NCBI GenBank assembly: GCA_038230275.1
Contig: JBBRNO010000027.1
Coordinates: forward strand, 1 to 57,318
Source: JANXXV01 sp038230275
GTDB lineage: Bacteria > Acidobacteriota > Terriglobia > Bryobacterales > Bryobacteraceae
DNA: 57,318 nucleotides
Direction: 5' to 3'
Below, in pieces: positions 9,037 through 16,012 of the stretch (position 1 is the first letter of the stretch; every line of letters begins with the position of its first letter). A program made the translations under genes and the position numbers. The notes under the pieces were generated by a model that was not told the origin of the DNA, did no database searches, and saw nothing but the letters and a program-made list of their open reading frames with translations.

Positions 9037-9762
9037 ATGGAAGGATTGGCCGAAAATGTGCAGTTGGTGCTGGACGGATTCCTGCAGAGCGCCCAGCAGG
9101 CTTTCGGGCCGGACCTGCTTTCGATGGTGCTCTATGGCAGCGCCGCGGAAGGAAGGATGCGGGCAGCCTCGGACGTCAACCTGATTCTGGTGCTCAGCCA
9201 GTTCACCGCGGCGGCCGCAGCCAAGATCCGCGAGCCACTGAAGCTGGCGGACACCGCCGTCCGGCTCCGCGTGATGTTCCTGTTGCAGGATGAAGTGGCG
9301 CCTGCCGCCGAGGCCTTCGCCCAAAAGTTTACCGATGTTCTTCACCGGCGCAGGATTCTGTTCGGACCCGATCCATTTGCGGACCTCGCGATTTCCCGCG
9401 ATGCCACAATCTATCGCTTGAAGCAGGTGCTGTTGAACCTCACTTTGCGTCTGCGCGAAGGCTACATTTCGCACGGCGGGAATGAGGCGGGGATCGCCGG
9501 GTTGATCGCCGAATCCTCCGGTCCGCTGCGCACCTCTGCCGCCAGCCTGCTGGAACTGGAAGGCGCTCCATTGCGGCCGCCGAAGGAATCTTTTGAAGCG
9601 CTGCTGGCGGCGCTGGATCCACCGTTATCGCCTGGACTAGCCTCCACCGTCTCGGATGCCCGCGAACTTCGTATGCTTCCGGCCAGTACTGCTGCCGCGG
9701 CCTTGCTGGAACTGATCGAACTGGCGTCCAGGATGCGCATTCGCGCCGGAAGCCTGGCGTAA
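9037..9762 (+). CDS. Nucleotidyltransferase-fold protein with altered active site
   Basis: A 241-residue protein. Residues 25-55 carry the minimal nucleotidyltransferase signature VLYGSAAEGRMRAASDVNL. The canonical pattern is GSxxxG...SDxD; here the second aspartate is asparagine (DVN), so metal binding may be impaired. The rest is helical with no second domain I recognise (LKQVLLNLTLRLREG, an Arg/Leu-rich C-terminus). It lies 16 bases upstream of the TIGR04222-type gene, on the same strand, and likely belongs to that operon. Its job in the cluster is unknown; it could be a regulatory or substrate-recognition pseudoenzyme. Confidence 0.7.
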   Translation: MEGLAENVQLVLDGFLQSAQQAFGPDLLSMVLYGSAAEGRMRAASDVNLILVLSQFTAAAAAKIREPLKLADTAVRLRVMFLLQDEVAPAAEAFAQKFTDVLHRRRILFGPDPFADLAISRDATIYRLKQVLLNLTLRLREGYISHGGNEAGIAGLIAESSGPLRTSAASLLELEGAPLRPPKESFEALLAALDPPLSPGLASTVSDARELRMLPASTAAAALLELIELASRMRIRAGSLA

Positions 9763-9778
9763 GAGAGAGAGCGCCCCA

Positions 9779-10669
9779 ATGAATCCCTTCGACTTGCGCG
9801 GTCCGGATTTTCTGGTAGTCTATGCCGCCTTCACGATGGCATTGCTCTTCGGCCTGTCGCTTCTGAGAAAGGCGCGCGAAGGGACTGCGCCCACCACCTT
9901 GCCGCCCATCTCCGATCCCTATGCGATCGCCTATTTGCGGGGAGGACAGAAAGCGATGCTGGAAGTCGCAGCCCTTTCGCTGGTAGAACGCGGATTGCTG
10001 GAGGTGAACGATGGAACGCTGATTACAGCCGGACGCCACGAGGCCAAGCTGGCCACCAACCCGCTGGACAAGGCAATTCTGCAGTTCTTCCAGTTTCAGG
10101 GCAAGGCGTTCACCATGTATCAGGACACGCGGTTTCAGGCTGTATCGGCCGGCATGGAAGAACGCTTGCGCCAGGACGCACTGGTTCCAGACCTGGCAAT
10201 TCAGGAAGCGCGATCCAGGGAGTTCGGTATCGCGGTCCTGGTGCTGGGCGGCGTGGCTGCAATCAAGGTGATCATCGCGCTGGAACGTGGACGCCACAAC
10301 GTCGGCTTTCTGATCGCCTGCGCCGTGATGGCCTGCGCGTTTGCCTACAAGATGTCTTTTCCCCGTATCACCAAACGGGGAGAACAGTGGCTGAAGGATC
10401 TAGGTACGTTGATGACACCGTTGAAACGCCGGGCCGGCGCGGCCAAGAAGGATCTCAGTTGGAGGGAAGCCTCCATGGTGGCGGCGGTGTTTGGGCTTAC
10501 GGCCATGCGGGCCAGCAGTTACCCCTATGTGGGACAGATGTTCCCGGCGCCAGACACCAGCAGCAGCACTTCTTCGTCCTGCGGATCGTCGTCCTCCTGC
10601 GGATCGTCCAGTTCCTGCGGCTCCTCTTGCGGTGGCGGCGGGGGAGGCTGTGGTGGCTGCGGAAGCTAG
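9779..10669 (+). CDS. TIGR04222-type membrane protein with Cys/Ser/Gly tail
   Basis: A 296-residue protein. There are hydrophobic segments near 10-27, 143-162 and 170-190, and the family's conserved block SDPYAIAYLRGGQKAML at about 43-60, followed by a helix-rich region (LSLVERGLLEV). The C-terminal 35 residues are low complexity, with six cysteines spaced as CGSSSS, CGSSSS, CGSS, then C-G6-C-GG-C. Such tails are typical of this family. Genes of this type are often next to DUF692 genes, as here. The cysteines are plausible targets of the downstream iron oxidase (inference). The GGGGAGG coding for the Gly run also forms a ribosome-binding site for the next gene, which starts inside this one. 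Confidence 0.85.
   Translation: MNPFDLRGPDFLVVYAAFTMALLFGLSLLRKAREGTAPTTLPPISDPYAIAYLRGGQKAMLEVAALSLVERGLLEVNDGTLITAGRHEAKLATNPLDKAILQFFQFQGKAFTMYQDTRFQAVSAGMEERLRQDALVPDLAIQEARSREFGIAVLVLGGVAAIKVIIALERGRHNVGFLIACAVMACAFAYKMSFPRITKRGEQWLKDLGTLMTPLKRRAGAAKKDLSWREASMVAAVFGLTAMRASSYPYVGQMFPAPDTSSSTSSSCGSSSSCGSSSSCGSSCGGGGGGCGGCGS
10641..10647 (+). promoter_or_regulatory. Internal ribosome-binding site for the MNIO gene
   Basis: The string GGGGAGG lies within the glycine-run codons of the TIGR04222-type gene and 5 bases before GTG 10653. It is the best Shine-Dalgarno match in the overlap. The next gene is therefore translated from within the tail-coding sequence, which ties the expression of enzyme and proposed substrate together. 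Confidence 0.65.
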
Positions 10670-11501
10670 AGACCGTTTCGGCATCGGCTGGCGGCCGGAC
10701 CTGGGCGCGGGAATTCTAGCCCATCTGGACCGGATCGACATTGTCGAGATCATCGCGGACGATTACTTCGACGCGCCCGCGCCGAAATTGAGCGCACTGC
10801 GAATGCTGGGGGCGCAAGTGCTGCTCACACTGCACGGCATCGGGCTTGGGATGGCGTCAACTGTCTCCGCCGATACGAAGCGGATGGGACAGATGGCCCG
10901 GCTGTATGAGAGAATCCGGCCCGAGTCCTGGTCGGAACATTTTGCTTTTGTCCGCGGCGGCGGCGTGGAGATCGGGCATCTGGCCGCTCCTCCGCGGAAC
11001 CGGACCACGGTAGACGCCACCGCCGAAAACCTTTCGCGAGCCACGGCGGCAGTGGGTGTGAAGCCCGTCATGGAAAACATTGCAACTTTGATCGATCCGC
11101 CGGGCAGCGAATTGGACGAAGCGTCATGGCTGTCCGCCCTGCTCAACGCCTCCGGTGGAAAGCTGCTGCTCGATCTGCACAACGTTCACGCGAACGCGGT
11201 CAACTTCGGATTCGATGCAATTGCCTTTCTGGACCGGCTTCCACTGGACAACGTTGGGGCAATTCACCTGGCCGGCGGAAAATGGATTCCCGCCGGCGAT
11301 TCCGGCCACCGGCTGCTGGACGACCATCTGCATGATGTTCCGGACCCGGTCTATGCGCTCTTGGAGCATGTGGCCGCAAGAACCAGCAATCCCCTCACGG
11401 TGATTTTGGAGCGGGACGGAAACTATCCGCCAATGCTGGACCTTCTGACCCAATTGGATCGCGCAAGAGAGGCGGTGGAGCGCGGCAGGACGGCAGTATG
11501 A
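10653..11501 (+). CDS. DUF692 family multinuclear non-heme iron oxidase (MNIO)
   Basis: A 282-residue TIM-barrel protein of the MbnB/TglH/DUF692 family. Known members use two or three iron ions to oxidise cysteine or other residues of peptides. Likely metal ligands are visible: His61 (LHGIGLG), His96 (SEHFAF), Glu141 (VMENIA), Asp174/Asn177/His179 (DLHNVHANA), His205 (IHLAGG), Asp224/His225/His227 (DDHLHDVPDPV) and Glu253 (ILERDG). Length matches the family. The start GTG 10653 has GGGGAGG five bases upstream and overlaps the preceding gene by 17 bases; the longer frame to 10491 is out-of-frame noise over that gene. The next gene overlaps its stop by four bases, so all three are translationally coupled. 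Confidence 0.92.
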   Translation: MAAEARDRFGIGWRPDLGAGILAHLDRIDIVEIIADDYFDAPAPKLSALRMLGAQVLLTLHGIGLGMASTVSADTKRMGQMARLYERIRPESWSEHFAFVRGGGVEIGHLAAPPRNRTTVDATAENLSRATAAVGVKPVMENIATLIDPPGSELDEASWLSALLNASGGKLLLDLHNVHANAVNFGFDAIAFLDRLPLDNVGAIHLAGGKWIPAGDSGHRLLDDHLHDVPDPVYALLEHVAARTSNPLTVILERDGNYPPMLDLLTQLDRAREAVERGRTAV

Positions 11502-11740
11502 CTACGTCCCCGGAGTTTGAGGCGTTTCTGGCGCGAGTCTATGTCGACGGGGAATTCCGCTCGCGCTTTCTGGCAGATCCCGCTGGCGAGGCGAAGCGCG
11601 CCGGACTCAGTGCGGCGGAAGGGGCGGCACTGGAAGGAATTGATCGGTGCGGGTTGCAGTTAGCGGCGGATTCCTATCGCGCCAAGCGCACCAGCCAGGT
11701 GCACCGCGCAGGTTGGTTCCGCCGCCTTCTGAAGCGCTAA
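11498..11740 (+). CDS. Small MNIO-partner-like protein
   Basis: An 80-residue protein whose ATG overlaps the MNIO stop codon (ATGA). It is predicted helical: EFEAFLARVYVD, then FRSRFLADPAGEAKRAGLS, AALEGIDRCGLQLAADSYRAKR and a basic end (RAGWFRRLLKR). The pattern RFLADPxxEAxxAGLS resembles short domains found beside DUF692 enzymes and at the ends of some dioxygenase subunits. It could present the substrate to the oxidase, as MbnC or BufC proteins do for theirs. There is no signal peptide, and one cysteine at about residue 50. Functional assignment is from context. Confidence 0.75.
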   Translation: MTTSPEFEAFLARVYVDGEFRSRFLADPAGEAKRAGLSAAEGAALEGIDRCGLQLAADSYRAKRTSQVHRAGWFRRLLKR

Positions 11741-11741
11741 G

Positions 11742-12686
11742 CTATTTCAGCCTTGATAACCACGCTTTCACTTCGGTTTGCTTGAGGGCTCCCGGCGTGC
11801 CCAGGTAGGAGTTCAATTCCACCTTTGCTTCTTTTACCTCTCCCAGGCGTTCGTATACAGCTGCTGCCGCCAGGCGGGCATTTGGAAACTCGTCTTCGGA
11901 CTGGCGCAGACTTTGCGCGGCTTCGAGTGTGAACTTGCGCTGCCCCAGCAAAGCCATCCCCAGTACGTATTTGGTCTTTGCGATACCGCCGTCGGTTTGA
12001 ATGGCCACACGGGCGGCTGCTTCCGCTTCCGCCGGGCGTTGTTGCTGAAGCAGTGCCACTGCCAGATTGGCGTGGGCGTAGGGAGCGCGGGCATCAATTT
12101 CGATAGCTCGCTGAAACGATGCGATGGATTCCTCGATCCGGCCAAGATTGAGAAGGCGGCAGCCAAGATTATTGTGCGCCTCCAGGTACTCCGGATCCAT
12201 TGCGACGGCCTGCTTCAGCAGCTCCGCCGAACCTGCCATATCCTTTGCTTCCAACCGCTTCTCCGCGGCCGCAAATGCCTTTTTCGCTTTCGATGGAATC
12301 TTGTGTTTGAGCCTTGCCACGGAGACTGATCCGTTGGCGGGCCGGTCCGATGGCATGTCGGGAAGCGCAATCACCACATCTCCGCCCATCTGGTTGACCA
12401 CGTGATTATCTTGCCGCAGTACGGTTCCGTTCTGGTTTACCACACGAATCAGATACGAACCCGTTGGCACGTTGGAAAATTCAAACCCACCGGTTTGCGT
12501 GAGGGATACGTGTTCCACTGGCAGGTGATGATTCGAATCGACCAGTTCAACGGAAAGGCGCGATTGATCCTGCGGACCTCCGGTGACTTCTCCGCGCACT
12601 CGGTACTGCTTTTCCGGTTGAGCAAACGAAGAGGTAGCAAATAGCGCGGCAGCCCAAAGGACCGCCAATAAACGGTATCTAGACAC
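11742..12686 (-). CDS. Exported TPR protein with carboxypeptidase-regulatory-like domain
   Basis: A 314-residue exported protein. It starts at GTG 12686 with GGGGAG six bases upstream, and has a signal peptide (RLLAVLWAAALFATSSFA). Residues 28-110 form an Ig-like/carboxypeptidase-regulatory fold (FSNVPTGSYLIRVVNQNGTVLR). At least three tetratricopeptide repeats follow from about 135 (AEKRLEAKDMAGSAELLKQ, EYLEAHNNLGCRLLNLGR, APYAHANLAVALLQQQRPAEA). TPR arrays bind partner proteins; this architecture is common in Acidobacteria envelopes. Its convergent neighbour, the small MNIO-partner gene, ends 1 base away, but the strand is opposite, so it is not part of that operon. Confidence 0.88.
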   Translation of the reverse strand: MSRYRLLAVLWAAALFATSSFAQPEKQYRVRGEVTGGPQDQSRLSVELVDSNHHLPVEHVSLTQTGGFEFSNVPTGSYLIRVVNQNGTVLRQDNHVVNQMGGDVVIALPDMPSDRPANGSVSVARLKHKIPSKAKKAFAAAEKRLEAKDMAGSAELLKQAVAMDPEYLEAHNNLGCRLLNLGRIEESIASFQRAIEIDARAPYAHANLAVALLQQQRPAEAEAAARVAIQTDGGIAKTKYVLGMALLGQRKFTLEAAQSLRQSEDEFPNARLAAAAVYERLGEVKEAKVELNSYLGTPGALKQTEVKAWLSRLK

Positions 12687-12818
12687 AGAAATCTCCCCTG
12701 TAAAATAAAATGTTAATTCGGAGGAACCGCTTAGTTCCGATTACTCACCGCGAGGTAGGAAAATGGGCAGACTACGCCCTGAGATGGACTACGTGGAAAA
12801 CTAGAGGAGCGGTGCGGA

Positions 12819-13202
12819 TCAGGCCGCAGCGCGCGAATAACTGAGAGTGGAGTCCAAAATCCAGCGCAGCTGGTGAGACTCGAATGGGGCGGCGCAGTAA
12901 TCGTCGGCGCCCGCCTCGATGACGTTCAACCAGTCGGTGGTTTCCGGAAGCCGGCTGACAGAGATAATCGATGCGAGCGGATTGATCCGGCGCAACTCTT
13001 TCACTGTCTCTGGCTTGATCCCGCAAAAAACGATGGTGGCTCTGTCGCCACGAAGAGCGGCGCGCGCCTGAGCGCTGCCGGTAAGAACTTCTGCTTGCAT
13101 TCCCTCGCAAAAACCCGCCAACGCGTTGCGCAGATCGACCGCCAGATCGGCATCGAGTCCGTGGAAGAGCACTGTTGCTTCAATCGTGTTTTGGTCTGCC
13201 AT
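12819..13202 (-). CDS. Degenerate response-regulator receiver (pseudo-receiver)
   Basis: A 127-residue protein starting MADQNTIEA, with GGGAG eight bases upstream of the ATG at 13202. An in-frame ATG at 13286 gives 28 more residues with a weaker start. The receiver-like fold is seen in TIVFCGIKPETVKELRRI, SIISVSRLPETTDWLN and IEAGADDYCAAPFESHQL. The phospho-acceptor aspartate position reads CGI, and the conserved lysine of the KPF motif is alanine (AAPF). Phosphorylation by the usual route is therefore unlikely. It may act as a protein-interaction module. No output domain is present. Confidence 0.65.
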   Translation of the reverse strand: MADQNTIEATVLFHGLDADLAVDLRNALAGFCEGMQAEVLTGSAQARAALRGDRATIVFCGIKPETVKELRRINPLASIISVSRLPETTDWLNVIEAGADDYCAAPFESHQLRWILDSTLSYSRAAA

Positions 13203-13355
13203 TTTTGAATCTCCCAATGAAATTTTGTAGTTTCTCACCGGAGAGAAAAAGCGGTCTGCAAGGACAGGGATCTTATTCATAGCCACTTACAGCTTATCCA
13301 GGCTATGTTTCATTTTAGTCCACACTCCTTGAAAAACCAATCAATTTTTCTGATA

Positions 13356-13376
13356 ACGGGTATTTCCCGTATTCCG
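13356..13376. promoter_or_regulatory. ACGGG-TATTT-CCCGT inverted repeat
   Basis: A 5-base inverted repeat (ACGGG at 13356-13360, CCCGT at 13366-13370) lies about 155 bases upstream of the pseudo-receiver start and just before the permease remnant. The string TTTCCCGTATT recurs at 17272-17282 ahead of the histidine kinase gene. It could be a regulator-binding site; the evidence is only the shared motif. Confidence 0.3.
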
Positions 13377-13380
13377 GCTA

Positions 13381-13701
13381 ACCGCGTTTGCGCCGCCTCG
13401 TCCAACGATTGCAATGCCCGCCGCTAACGTCATGCTCTGGCGTGAGCGTGTCTCGCCCTGGCTGCGTGGTCTCTTTGCGGCGGTCGCGTTGGTTCTTGCC
13501 GTTACTGGGCTCTATGGGGTCGTTTCGCACTCGTTCGCGCAGCGGACGTACGAAATCGGGGTACGAATGTCGCTGGGCGCGCAGAAATCCCACGTCATCG
13601 GTCTAAGTTTGGGGGAAGGAATGTGGTCCGAATTTTCCGGCGTAGCTTGCGGCGTACTACTCGCACTGGCGATGTCGAAGCTGGCGCTGCGCCAGGAGTA
13701 A
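13381..13701 (+). pseudogene. C-terminal remnant of an FtsX-type (Acidobacteria-type) permease
   Basis: From about 13381 to the stop at 13701 the frame reads as the last part of a MacB/FtsX-family permease of the kind abundant in Acidobacteria. It has a transmembrane helix (LFAAVALVLAVTGLYGVVSHSF), the hallmark AQRTYEIGVRMSLGAQ, then another hydrophobic segment (CGVLLALAMSKLAL). The full proteins are about 800 residues; here only about 95 remain and the N-terminal domains are absent. An ATG at 13414 is available by chance. It is most likely a decayed gene fragment and not a functional short protein. Confidence 0.75.
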
Positions 13702-13787
13702 GCGGGCGGCCAAATCACCTTTCCAAAGGAATCACGAAACAAACCATCGCCAGCCGTAGTCAAACATCTGGAGCGTGCAGCTTTCGT

Positions 13788-14981
13788 ATGCGATTATTCT
13801 TTCTATTCTCACTAACCGCGCTTCTATGGGCTCAATCCGAGGACGTGAAGGACAGCCAGGATCCTTTCCTCTTCAAGCGCGTTCCTGGATTTCAAATCAC
13901 AGAGTTCAAGGAGCAGCCAAAAGGCGCCTTTCCCCCGCAAACTGAAGCCGCTGCCAATGGCCCTGTCGAAGGCCGCAAGAGCGAAATCACTTATCGCAAC
14001 GCCGGACAGCCTATTTCGGCGGCTAGCATTTTGCAGCACTACGAACGTGCGGCGCTCGGTCTGGGAGGTAAGGTGCTGGCAGAAACGCCACATTCCGCTT
14101 CGTTTATGGTGCAAGGCAAGTCCAGTGAACTGTGGCTCGCTATTGACGCAGCCGATCCCACGCAATACAAGCTGATTCTGGTGGAGCGGGGCGCGGCCAT
14201 TCCGCAAGTAACGCCGGACGATATGCTGTCCACGCTGGACCGGGAAGGGCGCGTCGCACTGTATGTCCGGTTCAACATGGACGAGGCGGCGATCAAGCCT
14301 GAATCTAACGAACTCATTATGAAAGCCGCGGATTTGTTGAAGCGCAGCGCGTTGGCCCGCATCAGTGTGGAAGGTCACACTGATTTCGTGGGCAATCCGG
14401 AAGCGAACAAGGTCTTGTCCATAGCGCGAGCGCAGGCCGTAGCGGACGCGATGGCGAAGCTTGGCGTCGATCCGAAGCGCCTCTCTGTAACCGGTTACGG
14501 CCAGGATCGCCCGCTAGCGGATAATAAGTCGGATGAGGGCCGCGCCAAGAATCGCAGAATTGAATTAGTGAATCCGCAGTTCCAACCCACCGCGACGTCC
14601 TCCGCTACCCACCCAAAGGACGCCAAAGGCGCGCACGATCATCCGCTGTTTCCGCGGCTGCCCGGCTACTACTTGTTCCAGGCCGACGCGCAGGATTCCA
14701 CCGATGTGATCTTTGCCACCGGCAAGCCCGGCGAAGCGCAAGATGTGACGGTGCATGGAAAGCGGCAGGATCTGATCTACCGCTTCGATGATCTGGGCGG
14801 CAAGCCGATGCCCGGTCCGGACCAAATTCTCAAGAACTACGCCACCGCAGCCCAGACCGCGGGCGGCGCCATGCAGTATGAAAGCTCCAGCGCGGCTGTG
14901 GTGAAAATGGGCGAGCTGTGGGTGCGCATCGCCGCGGCGGGCGGAGAACAGTACACCTTGACCGTCGTCACGGCGCCTTAA
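13788..14981 (+). CDS. OmpA-family outer-membrane/peptidoglycan-binding protein
   Basis: A 397-residue protein with a signal peptide (MRLFFLFSLTALLWAQ). The start at 13788 is chosen because the upstream extension to 13623 overlaps the permease remnant and is unlike a protein. An OmpA C-terminal domain lies at about 160-265: LYVRFNMDEAAIKPES, ISVEGHTDFVGNPEAN, LSIARAQAVADAM, VTGYGQDRPLADN, KNRRIELV. Two related non-OmpA segments flank it (about 20-140 and 280-397), both with a PGF/PGY start and an LxxYxxAA...GG pattern, suggesting a duplicated domain. The OmpA domain binds peptidoglycan diaminopimelate in known homologues. Confidence 0.92.
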   Translation: MRLFFLFSLTALLWAQSEDVKDSQDPFLFKRVPGFQITEFKEQPKGAFPPQTEAAANGPVEGRKSEITYRNAGQPISAASILQHYERAALGLGGKVLAETPHSASFMVQGKSSELWLAIDAADPTQYKLILVERGAAIPQVTPDDMLSTLDREGRVALYVRFNMDEAAIKPESNELIMKAADLLKRSALARISVEGHTDFVGNPEANKVLSIARAQAVADAMAKLGVDPKRLSVTGYGQDRPLADNKSDEGRAKNRRIELVNPQFQPTATSSATHPKDAKGAHDHPLFPRLPGYYLFQADAQDSTDVIFATGKPGEAQDVTVHGKRQDLIYRFDDLGGKPMPGPDQILKNYATAAQTAGGAMQYESSSAAVVKMGELWVRIAAAGGEQYTLTVVTAP

Positions 14982-14984
14982 GCG

Positions 14985-15932
14985 CTATTTCCCGCCCAGA
15001 ATTTCGCCGTGCGGTTTTCCCTGGGTCATCTCTTCGAAGGTGTCTTTCAATTGCGCTGGCAGGAACTCGCCGGTCCAGTTTTTCACGCTCTCCGGCAGCT
15101 TCACCGTAGCTACCAGGTCGTCGGCCTTCTTGCCGCCGGCGATGGCGCTCTTCACTCCCTTCTGCAATTCGGTGAAGAAAAGGATTTGGCCATCGAACAG
15201 ATCCTTCCCGCCGGGTCCGCCGTGCCCAGGCAGTACGTGATCGATCTTCAATTTCTGGGCCGCGCGCAGAACGTTGCTCCAGTTCCCGATGTTGCCCTGA
15301 CCGGTGAAATTGTACGGTCCGTTCACCAGCGCATCGCCGGTGCAAATCACCTTTTCCTTCGGCAGATAAACAAAGCCATCGCCGCGCGTGTGCGCCCAAC
15401 CGAAGAAGTGGAACTCCACTTTCCGTTTGCCGTCGTTCAGTACGAACGGGCTCTTGTCGAACGTCTGCTTCGGCGGTTCGGCCGTTTCCAGCTTTAGATC
15501 GGCCACATCAGGGCGCGTTTTTGCCGCCTCCTGCCAACTCTTCGGCTCATATCGCTTTAACTCCTCGGTCACGCCTTTGTAGGCAAGCGTAGTGGCGCCG
15601 GCCTGCGTCCATACCGGGTTCCCGTAGAGGTGATCGCCGTGATGATGAGTGTCGAACACATACTTCACAGGCTTTGGAGAGACCCTCTTCGCGTCCGCCA
15701 GCGCCAGGCGCGCGCCGCTTGGAAAGTTGGCATCCACCACGATCAAGTAGTCGCTCATCTCGATGATGATGTTGTTGCAGTGGCCAAACTGCTTGATATC
15801 GCCTTCGCGAAACCAGACGCCCGGTACAATCTGTCGCAAACTTCCCGGCTGCGCGTCGCCATTGAGCGCGAAAAAGCTGACGGCGAGCGTGATTCCAAAC
15901 AATGCGCCTACAGTGAGACGGTTTATCTTCAT
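14985..15932 (-). CDS. Secreted metallo-beta-lactamase-fold hydrolase
   Basis: A 315-residue protein with a signal peptide (MKINRLTVGALFGITLAVSFFA). The zinc motif THHHGDH is at about 95-101, further ligands occur in WAHTRGDGF and ICTGDALV, and VLPGHGGP matches the family's last histidine motif. The sequence is closest in style to the quorum-quenching lactonase/SoxH-like group of secreted MBL hydrolases rather than to class B antibiotic lactamases. Substrate unknown. It converges with the OmpA gene (3-base gap), so it has its own promoter, and it is divergent from ispG. Confidence 0.9.
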   Translation of the reverse strand: MKINRLTVGALFGITLAVSFFALNGDAQPGSLRQIVPGVWFREGDIKQFGHCNNIIIEMSDYLIVVDANFPSGARLALADAKRVSPKPVKYVFDTHHHGDHLYGNPVWTQAGATTLAYKGVTEELKRYEPKSWQEAAKTRPDVADLKLETAEPPKQTFDKSPFVLNDGKRKVEFHFFGWAHTRGDGFVYLPKEKVICTGDALVNGPYNFTGQGNIGNWSNVLRAAQKLKIDHVLPGHGGPGGKDLFDGQILFFTELQKGVKSAIAGGKKADDLVATVKLPESVKNWTGEFLPAQLKDTFEEMTQGKPHGEILGGK

Positions 15933-16012
15933 ACAACCTCCAGAGATCCAGGTAGTTTATCGCATCAAAGCTCGAATTCAAAGCGTTACAATGAAGGTTT
16001 CCTGGAGGATTC

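Noticed and set aside
8980..9474. N-terminal extension of the esterase
   Set aside because: The extension overlaps the divergent nucleotidyltransferase gene and places the signal peptide inside the protein.
10491..10652. Upstream extension of the MNIO frame
   Set aside because: It is another frame of the TIGR04222 coding sequence, with Pro/Arg/Ala-rich noise; the family's length and the ribosome-binding site favour GTG 10653.
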